NCBI GenBank assembly: GCA_003220615.1
Contig: QHTB01000155.1
Span: 53,861 to 117,860 of the forward strand
DNA from: Candidatus Rokuibacteriota bacterium
GTDB taxonomy: Bacteria > Methylomirabilota > Methylomirabilia > Rokubacteriales > CSP1-6
Length of the DNA stretch: 64,000 nucleotides
Direction: 5' to 3'
Both the position numbers and the translations under genes were made by a program. Under the pieces are notes generated by a model. The model saw only the letters and a list, made by a program, of their open reading frames with translations, had not been told where the DNA came from and did not search any database. This document shows, piece after piece, positions 10,823 to 20,271 of the stretch. Each line of letters starts with the position of its first letter. Position 1 is the first letter of the stretch.

Positions 10823-11269
10823 CTATGCCGCCCCCAGTAAGCGCCGGTGCTCCGGCATCATGCAGCGATCCTGGACGACCTTGATTCCTGCCCGCGCCAG
10901 CGCCTCGGCCGCCGCGTCGTTCCGGATGCCGAGCTGGAACCACACGGCCTGAGGTCGCCAGCGAAGCCCGAGGATCTCGCTGGCGTGGCCGGGCAGGAAC
11001 TGCGGCCGCCGGAAGACCTCGATGACGTCGACCGCGCCGGCGAGCTCGGCGAGGCTCACGACGACGCGCACGCCGTGAATCGTCTCGCCGACCAGCTTGG
11101 GGTTGACGGGATAGATCTGGTAGCCGCGTGCCGCGAGATAGGCCGGCACGTAATAGGCCGGCTCGTGGGCGCCGATCTTGGCGCCGATGACCGCGACCGA
11201 TTTCGCCGTCCTCAAGATCGCACGCAGGCCCGCGTCGTCGTCGACCACGAGCTCCGTCCACTCACTCAT
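10823..11269 (-). CDS. CoA-binding domain protein (YccU-like)
   Basis: SVAVIGAKIGAHEPAYYVPAYLAARGYQIYPVNPKLVGETIHGVRVV..., C-terminal VVQDRCMMPEHRRL. Confidence 0.85.
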   Translation of the reverse strand: MSEWTELVVDDDAGLRAILRTAKSVAVIGAKIGAHEPAYYVPAYLAARGYQIYPVNPKLVGETIHGVRVVVSLAELAGAVDVIEVFRRPQFLPGHASEILGLRWRPQAVWFQLGIRNDAAAEALARAGIKVVQDRCMMPEHRRLLGAA

Positions 11270-11282
11270 GCCGCCGACGTTC

Positions 11283-12377
11283 TCACGTCGTCCGCATCGC
11301 GGCAAGGATCTGCGGGCCGAAGGACTCGACGCGCCACCGCCGGATGCCTTCCACGCGCGACAGCGCCTCGAGGTCGCGGGGCGCGGCTTCCGCGATGGGA
11401 CGCATGAGCCGATTCGGCAGGACGACGCCCGACTCGAGCCCCGTCGCGGGCGCCGCGTCGGTCCGCCACTGCCGCAGCAGCTCGATGCGCCGCCGCACCG
11501 GCCCCGGCACCGACGGGAGCCGCGGCGGTCGTGGCGCCACGGGCAGCTCGGACTCGGGCAGGGCCTGAGCACGGGCGATCGCCTCGAGCATCGCCTGGCC
11601 CCAGCGACCGACGACGCGCGGCGTGCAGCCCGGGATCTTGCCGAGGTCGGCGACGGTGCGGGGCGCCGCCACGGCCAGGGCGACGAGCGTGGCGTCGCCG
11701 AGCACCTTGAACGGTGGACGATCCGCGCTCCTGGCGAGCCGCTCGCGGAGCTGCCAGAGCGCCCTGAGAATTCCGACCTGCCGCAGCGTGAGATCGCGCG
11801 CGCCCTTGAGCCGGAAGAACGCGTCGGGGTCGGCCGGACGCTCGGCCACCTCCTCGGCTGCGAGCGCGGCGCACTCTTCCTCCACCCAGTGCAAGCGTCC
11901 GGCGGCGCGGAGCGGCTCCACCAGACGGGCCTTCAGCGCCAGCAGGTGCAACACGTCGGCGGCCGCGTAGCGTTCTTGGGCTTCGGTCAGCGGACGCACC
12001 GACCAGTCGTCTTTCTGGCGCGAGGGTGGCAGCTCGACGCCGAGATACTCGCGCAGCAAGACGTCGAGGCCGAGGGCACGGGCGCCCAGGAAGCGCGCCG
12101 CCAGCGACGTGTCGAAGATGGCGCCGAACGTGAACCCGTAGCGGCGCTTGAGGTGGACGAGGTCGTTGTCGCCGGCGTGCAGGACCACCTGCGGCCGCTC
12201 GCCGCCGACCAGCTTGCCGAGCGGCTCGAGATCGGCGAGCGCCAGGGGATCCACGAGCCACGCCTGGTCAGCGCGATCGGCGATCTGGATCAGCGCCAGC
12301 CGCTCCGGATAGTGATGGAGGCTGTCGCCTTCGGTGTCGAGCGCGATCTCGTCGAGCCCGGCGAGATGGCGCACCAT
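11283..12377 (-). CDS. Ribonuclease D-like 3'-5' exonuclease with HRDC domains
   Basis: DEDDy motifs IALDTEGDS, LHAGDNDLVHL, RYAAADVLHLL. Confidence 0.88.
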   Translation of the reverse strand: MVRHLAGLDEIALDTEGDSLHHYPERLALIQIADRADQAWLVDPLALADLEPLGKLVGGERPQVVLHAGDNDLVHLKRRYGFTFGAIFDTSLAARFLGARALGLDVLLREYLGVELPPSRQKDDWSVRPLTEAQERYAAADVLHLLALKARLVEPLRAAGRLHWVEEECAALAAEEVAERPADPDAFFRLKGARDLTLRQVGILRALWQLRERLARSADRPPFKVLGDATLVALAVAAPRTVADLGKIPGCTPRVVGRWGQAMLEAIARAQALPESELPVAPRPPRLPSVPGPVRRRIELLRQWRTDAAPATGLESGVVLPNRLMRPIAEAAPRDLEALSRVEGIRRWRVESFGPQILAAMRTT

Positions 12378-12418
12378 CTCCTCGAGATCGGCCGCGGTCG
12401 AGATCCAGCGTGGCGTGG

Positions 12419-13213
12419 CTAGGGCTTTCGGGCGAGGACGGCCTGCTCGAGTCGCTGGAAGCGCCGACGCAACGGCTCGAGGCCCTCCTCATGAGTGATG
12501 ACGTACAGCCGATTGTCCTTGATGGCCGCGATCGTCATCGCCGCGACCGTGTCCGGATCGAGTGTGCGGCCGATCAGATCGACGGGCGTGGAGGCGGGCT
12601 TCTCGTTGCGCAGCGTGGCCGGTCGATTCCGCTCACTCGCGCGGATCTGGGTGGCCACACCCATCGGGCAGAGCACCGACACGCCGATGCCGTAGGGCCG
12701 GAGATCCTTGGCGAGCGTCTCGGAGAGCCCGACCACCGCGTACTTCGACGTGTTGTAGACACCCAGCCCCTGGGAGGCGATGAGTCCGGCCATCGACGCC
12801 GTGTTGACGACGTGGCCACCGTCGCGCTGGGCGATCATCCGCGGCAGGAAGGCCTCGAGCCCGTGAATCACGCCCCAGAGGTTGACGCCGAGCGTCCACT
12901 CCCAGTCCCGGTGGGTGGCCGTCTCGAGCCCACCCCAGATCGCCACGCCGGCGTTGTTGCAGAGGACGTGGACACGGCCGAGCGCCGAGAAGGCGCGGTC
13001 GGCGAGCGCCTGCACCTGGGCCCGGTCGCTCACGTCGGTACGGACGGCGAGCGCGCGTCCGCCCCGCGCCTCGATTCGCTTGACGGTCTCGGCGAGGCCG
13101 GCCTCGTCGACGTCGGCCACGACGACGGCGGCGCCTTCCGCAGCGAGGCCCTCGGCCAGAGCACGACCGATGCCGCTGGCGCCGCCGGTGACGACGCCCA
13201 CACGTCCCCTCAA
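12419..13213 (-). CDS. SDR family oxidoreductase
   Basis: TGGASGIGRALAEGLA, LCNNAGVA, YNTSKYAVVG. Confidence 0.9.
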   Translation of the reverse strand: MRGRVGVVTGGASGIGRALAEGLAAEGAAVVVADVDEAGLAETVKRIEARGGRALAVRTDVSDRAQVQALADRAFSALGRVHVLCNNAGVAIWGGLETATHRDWEWTLGVNLWGVIHGLEAFLPRMIAQRDGGHVVNTASMAGLIASQGLGVYNTSKYAVVGLSETLAKDLRPYGIGVSVLCPMGVATQIRASERNRPATLRNEKPASTPVDLIGRTLDPDTVAAMTIAAIKDNRLYVITHEEGLEPLRRRFQRLEQAVLARKP

Positions 13214-13246
13214 CGATTCGACAGCCGTCTCCTTGTGCTACTGGGA

Positions 13247-13630
13247 TTACGCCGAGGCTCTGCCCTCGAGCAGCGGCCGCAGCACCGTCTCCAGACGGTC
13301 CATGTCGGCGGGCTTACGGAGGAAGGCGGCGAATCCGGCCTCCTCGGCCTTGAGTAAGGTAGCCGGGCTCATGTCGCCGGTCAACGCGACGATGGGCACG
13401 CCCGCGGCGACGGGATACTGGCGCAGGCGGGTGGCGAACTCGAAGCCGTGGATGCCTCGCAGGCGGAGATCGAGCAGGACGACGGTCGGTCGGGTACGAA
13501 CGGCGAGCTCGAGGCCATTCTCCCCGGACTCGGTCATCAGGACGCGAGCGTCGGGGAACAGCGCGGTCAGGTACTCGCCAAGGGCCTGGCGCGTGTCGGT
13601 GTCATCCTCGACGACCAGAATGACGGCCAT
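13247..13630 (-). CDS. Stand-alone response regulator receiver protein
   Basis: ILVVEDDTDTR...VVLLDLRLRGIHGFEF...LTGD...LRKPAD. Confidence 0.9.
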   Translation of the reverse strand: MAVILVVEDDTDTRQALGEYLTALFPDARVLMTESGENGLELAVRTRPTVVLLDLRLRGIHGFEFATRLRQYPVAAGVPIVALTGDMSPATLLKAEEAGFAAFLRKPADMDRLETVLRPLLEGRASA

Positions 13631-13671
13631 CGGCCCAAGTGTACAGTGCTGGCCCTCCGGAATCAGGTTGA

Positions 13672-14616
13672 TCAGGCGGTCGAGGCCAGCCCGTCGGGCT
13701 CGAGCCAGGTGGGCTGCCGGCCGGTACGGCGCAGCGCCGCCATCACCCGCGCCGGATGCCCCCAGTCGCTCCAGCCGACGTCCTTCACCCTGACGGCGAG
13801 GAGTCGGTCGGGCACGCGGACCAGCACGCGGGCCGAGAAGCTCAGCGGAGCCAGATTAGCGTAGACCAACGAGGCAACGGCCTCTTCGTCCGGGGTGCCG
13901 AGCGCCCGGCGGAGTGGTGAGAAGGTGACGAGGGCTTCGGGCACCGTCGCATTGATGCAGTCCATGAACGCGCTGGTCCAGCCGACCATCACGAAGCTGT
14001 TCCAGAGGCAACGGCGCTCGAGGAGCAGGCGCGCCAGCGTCGGCGACGGCTTCTCCCAGAATCGCCGGACCGGAAACACGGGCGGGCCGTCGACCGGCAA
14101 CGGCAGCCGCGACGGCTCGACCCAGCCGTACTCGGTCTCTGGCGTCTCGGCCTCGATGCCGAGGAGCACGACGCGATCGGGCAGCGCGCGCACGAGGTCC
14201 ACCGCGCTCTCGACGTACGTCATGAACGCTCGATCGTCGATCACATCGTGGTCGGACGGCAGGATGGCGATCGGCACGTCGCCGGCCAGGTGCTCGATGC
14301 GCATCAAGGAATACACGATGCCGGCCAGCGTGCCCTGATTGCTCGGCTGAACGACCAGGCAGCCGGGCGCGAGATCCGACGAGAGCGGACCGAAGTACTC
14401 GCGATGCTCTTGCGTCACGACGGCGACCTGGCGATCTGGCCTGATCAGCAGCCCCGCGCGACGGCGCGTGCAATCGAACATGGTCTCGCCGTCGACCAGC
14501 GCGCAGAATTGTTTGGGACGAAGATCACCAGCGATCTTCTGAGTCAACGAGCGGAGACGAAGGCCGTCACCACCGGCAAGGATGATGGCCCAGGGGTCAG
14601 GTCGGTTGGCGCTCAT
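13672..14616 (-). CDS. Sugar-phosphate nucleotidyltransferase (mannose-1-phosphate guanylyltransferase-like)
   Basis: WAIILAGGDGLRLRSLTQKIAGDLRPKQFCAL and VPIAILPSDHDV motifs. Confidence 0.8.
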   Translation of the reverse strand: MSANRPDPWAIILAGGDGLRLRSLTQKIAGDLRPKQFCALVDGETMFDCTRRRAGLLIRPDRQVAVVTQEHREYFGPLSSDLAPGCLVVQPSNQGTLAGIVYSLMRIEHLAGDVPIAILPSDHDVIDDRAFMTYVESAVDLVRALPDRVVLLGIEAETPETEYGWVEPSRLPLPVDGPPVFPVRRFWEKPSPTLARLLLERRCLWNSFVMVGWTSAFMDCINATVPEALVTFSPLRRALGTPDEEAVASLVYANLAPLSFSARVLVRVPDRLLAVRVKDVGWSDWGHPARVMAALRRTGRQPTWLEPDGLASTA

Positions 14617-14789
14617 AGCGTCGCACGAGGGCAGCAACAACTGTGCCCGGCCTGTTGGCAACGAAGCCCACGCCATGTGCAACATCTCTGACGTCACCGA
14701 CTCGCGCACAGGGCAACAATCTTCCCAGGGTTGGAGAGAAAGGTTATCCGCGCGTGGTACGATGCGGCGCGCCAAGCCCAGAGGAGACC

Positions 14790-15284
14790 ATGGCGAAAGC
14801 CGTCAGCGTGGTCCATCATGCCGATCGCCGGACCGACGTCGTCATGCCGTATGCTCCCGGCATCGTCGTCCGCCGGGGCCATCTGGTCTTTTTGTCAGGC
14901 GTGACCGCGGCGCCCGTGTATCACAGTCATCCACATCGCGACGAGGAGTTCGACCTGCCGGCCACGATGCGCGAACAGGCGACGCTGGCGATGGAAAACG
15001 TCAAGAAGACGCTGGAGGCCGCCGGCTGCACGCTCGGCGATCTCGTGTCGGCGACGCGTTACGTGACGAACGTGGCGGAGCAGGATGACATGAACCGCGT
15101 CTGGGCTCAGTACCTCGGCGACCATCTGCCGACGACGACCACGGTCGAAGTTTCGCGCCTGGCCACGCATGCGCGCTGCAAGCTCGAGATCAGCGCCATC
15201 GCGATCGTTGATGACGCAGTGCAGATGCCCCGCCGCCGGCGGGCGACGCGCAAGCCGAGCGCTCGCAAAGGTCGGAGACGGTGA
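14790..15284 (+). CDS. RidA family (L-PSP/YjgF) protein with basic C-terminal tail
   Basis: GHLVFLSGVTA..., MENVKKTLEAAGCTLGDLVSATRYVTN; RBS gaggag upstream; tail PRRRRATRKPSARKGRRR. Confidence 0.88.
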   Translation: MAKAVSVVHHADRRTDVVMPYAPGIVVRRGHLVFLSGVTAAPVYHSHPHRDEEFDLPATMREQATLAMENVKKTLEAAGCTLGDLVSATRYVTNVAEQDDMNRVWAQYLGDHLPTTTTVEVSRLATHARCKLEISAIAIVDDAVQMPRRRRATRKPSARKGRRR

Positions 15285-16192
15285 TGGCAACACTGGGGTT
15301 CGTCGGTCTCGGCGCGATGGGAAGCCGCCTGGCCCGTCGCTTGCTCGCCGCGGGCCACACGGTCGTCGGCTACAACCGGACACCAGAGAAAGCGCGCGAT
15401 CTCGTCACCGCCGGGCTCCGGCTCGAGAAAACGCCCGGGGCCGTCGCGGCCTCCACCGAGGCGGTCTTCAGCATGGTAACCGACGACGCCGCGCTCCGCG
15501 CGGTGGCTCTGGCTCCGGACGGCATCGTCGGCGCGCTCGGACCAGGCACGACGTACGTGGAGATGAGCACGGTGAGCCCGGCGCTCACGCGCGAGATCGG
15601 CGACGCCGTGGCCCGCCGGGGCGCGACGATGCTCGACGCCCCCGTCTCCGGCAGCACGATCACCGTCGAGCAGGGTCAGGCCTCGATCGCCGTCGGCGGT
15701 GACGCCGCCGCCCTCGAGCGTGTCCGGCCGTATCTGCTGACCATGGGGCCGGGCGGGATCACGCACGTCGGCCCGCTCGGGCTCGCCAAGGCGATGAAGG
15801 TCGCGACCAATCTCGGGCTCGCCGTCCAGATGCTGGCGTTCAGCGAAGCGGTGCTGCTCGCCGAGAAGTCGGGGATCCCGCGTGAGACGGCGGTGGAGGC
15901 GCTGCTCAAGTCCGTCATCGCGTCACCGATGGTGAAGTATCGCGGGCCGTTCGTCATCGGCAAGATGCCGACCGACGCGTGGTTTCCGGTACCGATGATC
16001 CAGAAGGACCTGCAGCTCGCCCTCGAGCAAGGCCGCGCCGTCGGCGTGCCGTTGCCCACGACGGCCCTGGTTCAGGAATGGCTGACGATGGCGCGCGGCC
16101 TGGGCCTCGGCCACTTCGACTTCGGCATCCTGTTCGACGTGTTGGCGTCGCTGAGCGGAGCCCCGGCGAGCAAGAAGCCCGACCGCCGGTGA
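15281..16192 (+). CDS. NAD(P)-dependent 3-hydroxyisobutyrate dehydrogenase-like oxidoreductase
   Basis: LGFVGLGAMGSRLARRLLAAGHTVVGYNRTPEKA; GLAKAMKVATNLGL. Confidence 0.9.
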   Translation: MMATLGFVGLGAMGSRLARRLLAAGHTVVGYNRTPEKARDLVTAGLRLEKTPGAVAASTEAVFSMVTDDAALRAVALAPDGIVGALGPGTTYVEMSTVSPALTREIGDAVARRGATMLDAPVSGSTITVEQGQASIAVGGDAAALERVRPYLLTMGPGGITHVGPLGLAKAMKVATNLGLAVQMLAFSEAVLLAEKSGIPRETAVEALLKSVIASPMVKYRGPFVIGKMPTDAWFPVPMIQKDLQLALEQGRAVGVPLPTTALVQEWLTMARGLGLGHFDFGILFDVLASLSGAPASKKPDRR

Positions 16193-16683
16193 CGCTCGCC
16201 GCGCCGCTCGACGTCTATCGCGACGTCGTCCGCCCGGAATGGATCGATAACAACGGCCACATGAACGTCGGCTACTACCTGGTTGTCTTCGACTACGCGA
16301 CCGACGCGTTCTTCCGCTGGGTCGGCCTCGACGACGCTCATCGACGCGCGGCCGGCGTGACCACGTTCTGCCTCGAAGCCCACGTCACGTACCACCGGGA
16401 AGTCCTCGCCGGCGATCAGCTCCGCTTCACGACCCTGCTGCTCGGTCACGACGACAAGCGCATCCACTACTTCCACGAGATGCACCACGCGACGGCCGGC
16501 TATCTGGCGGCGACCAACGAGCTGATGTCGCTCCACGTGAGCCAGGCCACGCGCCGGGCCGCGCCGATGGCCCCGACGGCCCGCGAGCGTCTGGCGTCGA
16601 TCCAGGCGGTCCACGACGCGATGCCGCGCCCGTCGCAGGTCGGCCGCAGCATCGGCCTCGCCAACCGGCCGGCCGCGCGCTGA
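16189..16683 (+). CDS. Hotdog-fold thioesterase (carnitinyl/betainyl-CoA thioesterase-like)
   Basis: GTG start overlapping upstream stop; EWIDNNGHMNVGYYLVVFDYATDAFF. Confidence 0.85.
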   Translation: MTLAAPLDVYRDVVRPEWIDNNGHMNVGYYLVVFDYATDAFFRWVGLDDAHRRAAGVTTFCLEAHVTYHREVLAGDQLRFTTLLLGHDDKRIHYFHEMHHATAGYLAATNELMSLHVSQATRRAAPMAPTARERLASIQAVHDAMPRPSQVGRSIGLANRPAAR

Positions 16684-16721
16684 CGGCTCGTCGTGAGCGC
16701 CCGCCACGTGAGGATCACCCC

Positions 16722-17294
16722 ATGACGCTTCACCGCAGGTGGCTGCTCACGGTCGCCGTGATCCTGCTGGGCACGACAGCGGCCGGAGGATGCGCGCCAG
16801 GACGGCGGCTTCCCGACGTGCCATACGTCGTGACGCCCGACCGCGTGATCGAGGAGATGCTGCAGATCGCGAGTGTCGGCCCGAACGATCTGCTCTACGA
16901 CCTGGGCTCGGGCGACGGGCGCATCGTCATCGCGGCGGCCCGGAAGTTTGGAACGCGCGGCGTCGGCATCGAGATCGATCCGGCGCTGATCGAGGTGGCC
17001 AACGAGAACGCGCGCCAGGCGGGCGTGACGCACCTCGTGCGCTTCGTGCACGGTGACATCTTCGTGGCCGACTTCGCCCAGGCGACCGTGGTGACGCTTT
17101 ACCTGCTCCCCGAGCTCAACCTCCGGCTCCGCCCCAGGCTCCTGACCGAGCTCGCCCCGGGCACGCGGGTCGTCTCACACAACTACGACATGGGCTCCTG
17201 GGTGCCCCAGCGCTCCATCCGAATCACCGTGGATTCTCGGACTCACTACATCTACTTCTGGGTCGTGCCGACCGCTCACTTGCGCCCCTCGTGA
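16722..17294 (+). CDS. SAM-dependent methyltransferase with N-terminal export/lipoprotein-like signal
   Basis: MTLHRRWLLTVAVILLGTTAAGGCAPGRR then LLYDLGSGDGRIVIAAARKFGTRGVGIEIDP. Confidence 0.85.
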   Translation: MTLHRRWLLTVAVILLGTTAAGGCAPGRRLPDVPYVVTPDRVIEEMLQIASVGPNDLLYDLGSGDGRIVIAAARKFGTRGVGIEIDPALIEVANENARQAGVTHLVRFVHGDIFVADFAQATVVTLYLLPELNLRLRPRLLTELAPGTRVVSHNYDMGSWVPQRSIRITVDSRTHYIYFWVVPTAHLRPS

Positions 17295-18754
17295 CCGGTC
17301 ACGCGCAGGCAGAACGCGCCGACGTGCTCGGCGAGCGCGCGCGCTGACGCGTAGCTTTCGGCGTTGACGGCCCTGAGGCGCTCGGCCGTGCGCTCGGCCT
17401 CGGCGCGAATCTTCGCCTCGTCGACCGTCAAGAGCCGTCCGTGCTCGAGGACGAGCCGGCCCCCCACCATCACGCTGTCCACGGCCGCGCCGCTCTCCGT
17501 GTTGACGAGCTGGAGCAGCGCATCGTTCAGCGGGACCCAGCCCGTGCGGGACAGATCGAGGAACACCACGTCGGCCTTGAAGCCCGGCAGGAGCCGGCCG
17601 ATCCGATCCATCCCCAGCACGCGGGCGCTGCCTTCGGTGGCGAGCGTGAAGGCTTCGCCGGCGGTGATCCACTCGCGGTAGTCGAACGTCTGGACCCGCG
17701 AGAGATACGCGCAGAGCCGCATCGCTTCGAACATGTTCTGCGTGTCCGACGAGCTGGCCGAGTCCGTCCCCAGGCCCACGCGGAGCCCCGCCGCGAGCAT
17801 CGCGCGCACGCGCGCCACGCCGGAGCCGAGCCGCAAGTTGGACATCGGGTTGTGGGCGATGCTCGCCCCCGCCCCCGCGAGCCGTCGGACGTCGTCGTCC
17901 TCGAGCCAGACACCGTGGGCGCCGCTGAAGCGAGGGCCGACGACGCCGAGGGCATCGAGGTGCGCGGTCAGCGACGTACCATACTTCTCGATGCCGAGGA
18001 CGGCCTGGCCACGCGACTCGGCCAGGTGCATCTGGAGCGGAACGTCGAACTCGCGGGCGAGATCGCGACAGGCGCCGAGAAAGCCGTCGCTGCAGTGCAG
18101 CGGGATGGTGGGGCCGATCCCGGGCGCGACCTCGCTGCGATCGATCGGCCACGCTTTGAGAATGTCGCGGCACGTCGTCGCGCTCGCCTGGCCCGGCGCC
18201 GCGCGCAGGCCCTCGACCTGACGGCGAACCGCGTCGGGGAGCGACGCCAGCAAGCCGGGCAGCGCCTGCCACAGCGTCAGGTCGGCCATCATCGGCGCGA
18301 CCACCGCGCGCACGCCGACCTGCTGGTAGGCGCGCGCCACCGCGTGCACGCCCTCCACCGTCGGCGCCGGGAACTCCGTGAACATGTCGAAGCACGCGGT
18401 GCAGCCCTTGCGCACGAGCTCGATCGCCGAGAGCTGGGCCGAGAGGCGCTTGTCCTCCAGCGTGCGGTTTCCGTTCACGGCGGCCGCGTAGCCGAGCAGG
18501 ATCTCGAGTGGGATCGCGTCGGGCACGATGCCGCGCGCGAGCGCGCCGTGCGAATGCGTGTGCGCGTTGATCAGGCCGGGGATGAGCAGCCGATCGCGAG
18601 CGTCGATCTGCCGTGTCCCCTCGGGCGCCCGGAGGCCGGGCGCGCCGATCTCGCGGATCGTGTCGCCTTCGATCAGGATATCGGCGGGCCGCGCCCGCAG
18701 GCCGGCTGGCTCGAGCAGGGTCCCACCGCGGATGACGGTCGTCGCTGTCGTCAT
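17276..18754 (-). CDS. Amidohydrolase (cytosine deaminase / S-adenosylhomocysteine deaminase-like)
   Basis: LLIPGLINAHTHSHGALARG, MHLAES, GTDSASSSDTQNMFE; ATGA overlap with upstream ABC ATPase. Confidence 0.87.
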   Translation of the reverse strand: MTTATTVIRGGTLLEPAGLRARPADILIEGDTIREIGAPGLRAPEGTRQIDARDRLLIPGLINAHTHSHGALARGIVPDAIPLEILLGYAAAVNGNRTLEDKRLSAQLSAIELVRKGCTACFDMFTEFPAPTVEGVHAVARAYQQVGVRAVVAPMMADLTLWQALPGLLASLPDAVRRQVEGLRAAPGQASATTCRDILKAWPIDRSEVAPGIGPTIPLHCSDGFLGACRDLAREFDVPLQMHLAESRGQAVLGIEKYGTSLTAHLDALGVVGPRFSGAHGVWLEDDDVRRLAGAGASIAHNPMSNLRLGSGVARVRAMLAAGLRVGLGTDSASSSDTQNMFEAMRLCAYLSRVQTFDYREWITAGEAFTLATEGSARVLGMDRIGRLLPGFKADVVFLDLSRTGWVPLNDALLQLVNTESGAAVDSVMVGGRLVLEHGRLLTVDEAKIRAEAERTAERLRAVNAESYASARALAEHVGAFCLRVTGHEGRK

Positions 18755-20271
18755 AGGTGACTCGCCATGGAATGGCCGATGACGTGCGGATCGGCGGCCG
18801 CGCGCGCCGTCTCGTACACCAGCCGGCCTTCGAACATCACCACGATGCGATCGGCGAGCTCCATCAGCTCGTCGAGGTCTTCGCTCAGGAGCAGCACGGC
18901 GGCCCCTGCGTTTCGCGCCGCCATGATACGCCCCCGGATCTCGGCGGTGGCGGCCACGTCGAGGCCCGCGCACGGGTTCTGGGCGACGAGCACCTTCGGC
19001 GACTCCGACAATTCGCGGGCCAGCACGGTCCGCTGCACGTTGCCGCCCGAGAGCGTGTCCAGGCGCGCGTCCGGCCCCGCCGCGCGGATCTTGAAGCGCT
19101 CGATCAGCTCACGGCCCTGAGCGCGTAACTGCTGCCGGCTCAGGAAGCCGCCGGCCAGCGCGATGGGCGGCCGGTCGAAGCTCCTGAGCGCGAGGTTCTC
19201 GGCCACGGTCATCTGTCTCACGCACGCGTTGCGCGAGGGCTCTTCGGGAAGGACGAAGACGCCCCGACGACGTATCTGTCCCCGCGTCGGACGATAGGCT
19301 GCACCGGCCACGCGCACGATGCCGGACTCGGGGCGGCGCTGGCCAGCCAGAGCTTCCACCAGCTCGCGTTGACCGTTGCCCGACACACCGGCCACGCCCA
19401 GAATCTCCCCCGCGCCGACCGCGAGCGACACCTCTCGAACCGCGGTCAGGCCCCGGTCGTCGAGCACCGTGAGGCCCTCGAGCCCGAGCATCGCCGGCGA
19501 TGGCGCGAGCGCCGCGCGCGGCGCCGGCTCGGGAAGACCGGCGGCGCCGATCATCATCGCCACGAGGTCGGCGCGCGTGAGGTCCGTCACCGCTCCACCG
19601 CCGATGCGCCGACCGGCCCGCAGCACCGTCACCTCCCGGGCGAACGCTTCGACCTCGCGGAATTTGTGGGTGATCAGCACCACCGTCACCCGGCCGTCGC
19701 GCGACATCTCGCCCAGCACGCCGAGGACCTGGTCCGCCTCGTCGGGCGTCAGCACGCTCGTCGGCTCGTCGAGGATCAAGACGCGCCGCCCGAGGAAGAG
19801 CTGCTTGAGGATCTCGATCTTCTGCTTCTCGCCCGCGGCCAGCGCGCCGACCGTTCGATCGAGGTCGACCCGAAACGGCATTCGGCTCAGGAACGCCTTC
19901 ATCGACTCACGCTCGACGTCCCAGCGGATCACGGCGGGCAGATCGTCCTTGCCGAGGACGAGGTTCTCGGCCACGGTCATGCTCGGCACCAGCGTGAAAT
20001 GCTGGTACACCATGCCGAACCCGAGGCGGTGAGCGTCGCGCGGCCCGGCGACGTGGTGCTCCTGGCCATCGACCAGCACGTGGCCGGCGTCGGGGCGGTG
20101 GTAGCCCATCATGCACTTCACGAGCGTGCTCTTCCCCGCCCCGTTCTCGCCGAGGATCGCGTGGAAGGCACCCGGCGCGAGCCGGAGCGAGACGTCATCG
20201 AGCGCGGTCAGCGCTCCGAAGCGCTTCGTCATCCCGCGCACGTCGACGAGGGGCGGCGTCGGCTCGCTCAT
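18751..20271 (-). CDS. BMP-type ABC transporter ATP-binding protein (two ABC domains)
   Basis: [41 protein letters not shown]. Confidence 0.92.
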   Translation of the reverse strand: MSEPTPPLVDVRGMTKRFGALTALDDVSLRLAPGAFHAILGENGAGKSTLVKCMMGYHRPDAGHVLVDGQEHHVAGPRDAHRLGFGMVYQHFTLVPSMTVAENLVLGKDDLPAVIRWDVERESMKAFLSRMPFRVDLDRTVGALAAGEKQKIEILKQLFLGRRVLILDEPTSVLTPDEADQVLGVLGEMSRDGRVTVVLITHKFREVEAFAREVTVLRAGRRIGGGAVTDLTRADLVAMMIGAAGLPEPAPRAALAPSPAMLGLEGLTVLDDRGLTAVREVSLAVGAGEILGVAGVSGNGQRELVEALAGQRRPESGIVRVAGAAYRPTRGQIRRRGVFVLPEEPSRNACVRQMTVAENLALRSFDRPPIALAGGFLSRQQLRAQGRELIERFKIRAAGPDARLDTLSGGNVQRTVLARELSESPKVLVAQNPCAGLDVAATAEIRGRIMAARNAGAAVLLLSEDLDELMELADRIVVMFEGRLVYETARAAADPHVIGHSMASHL

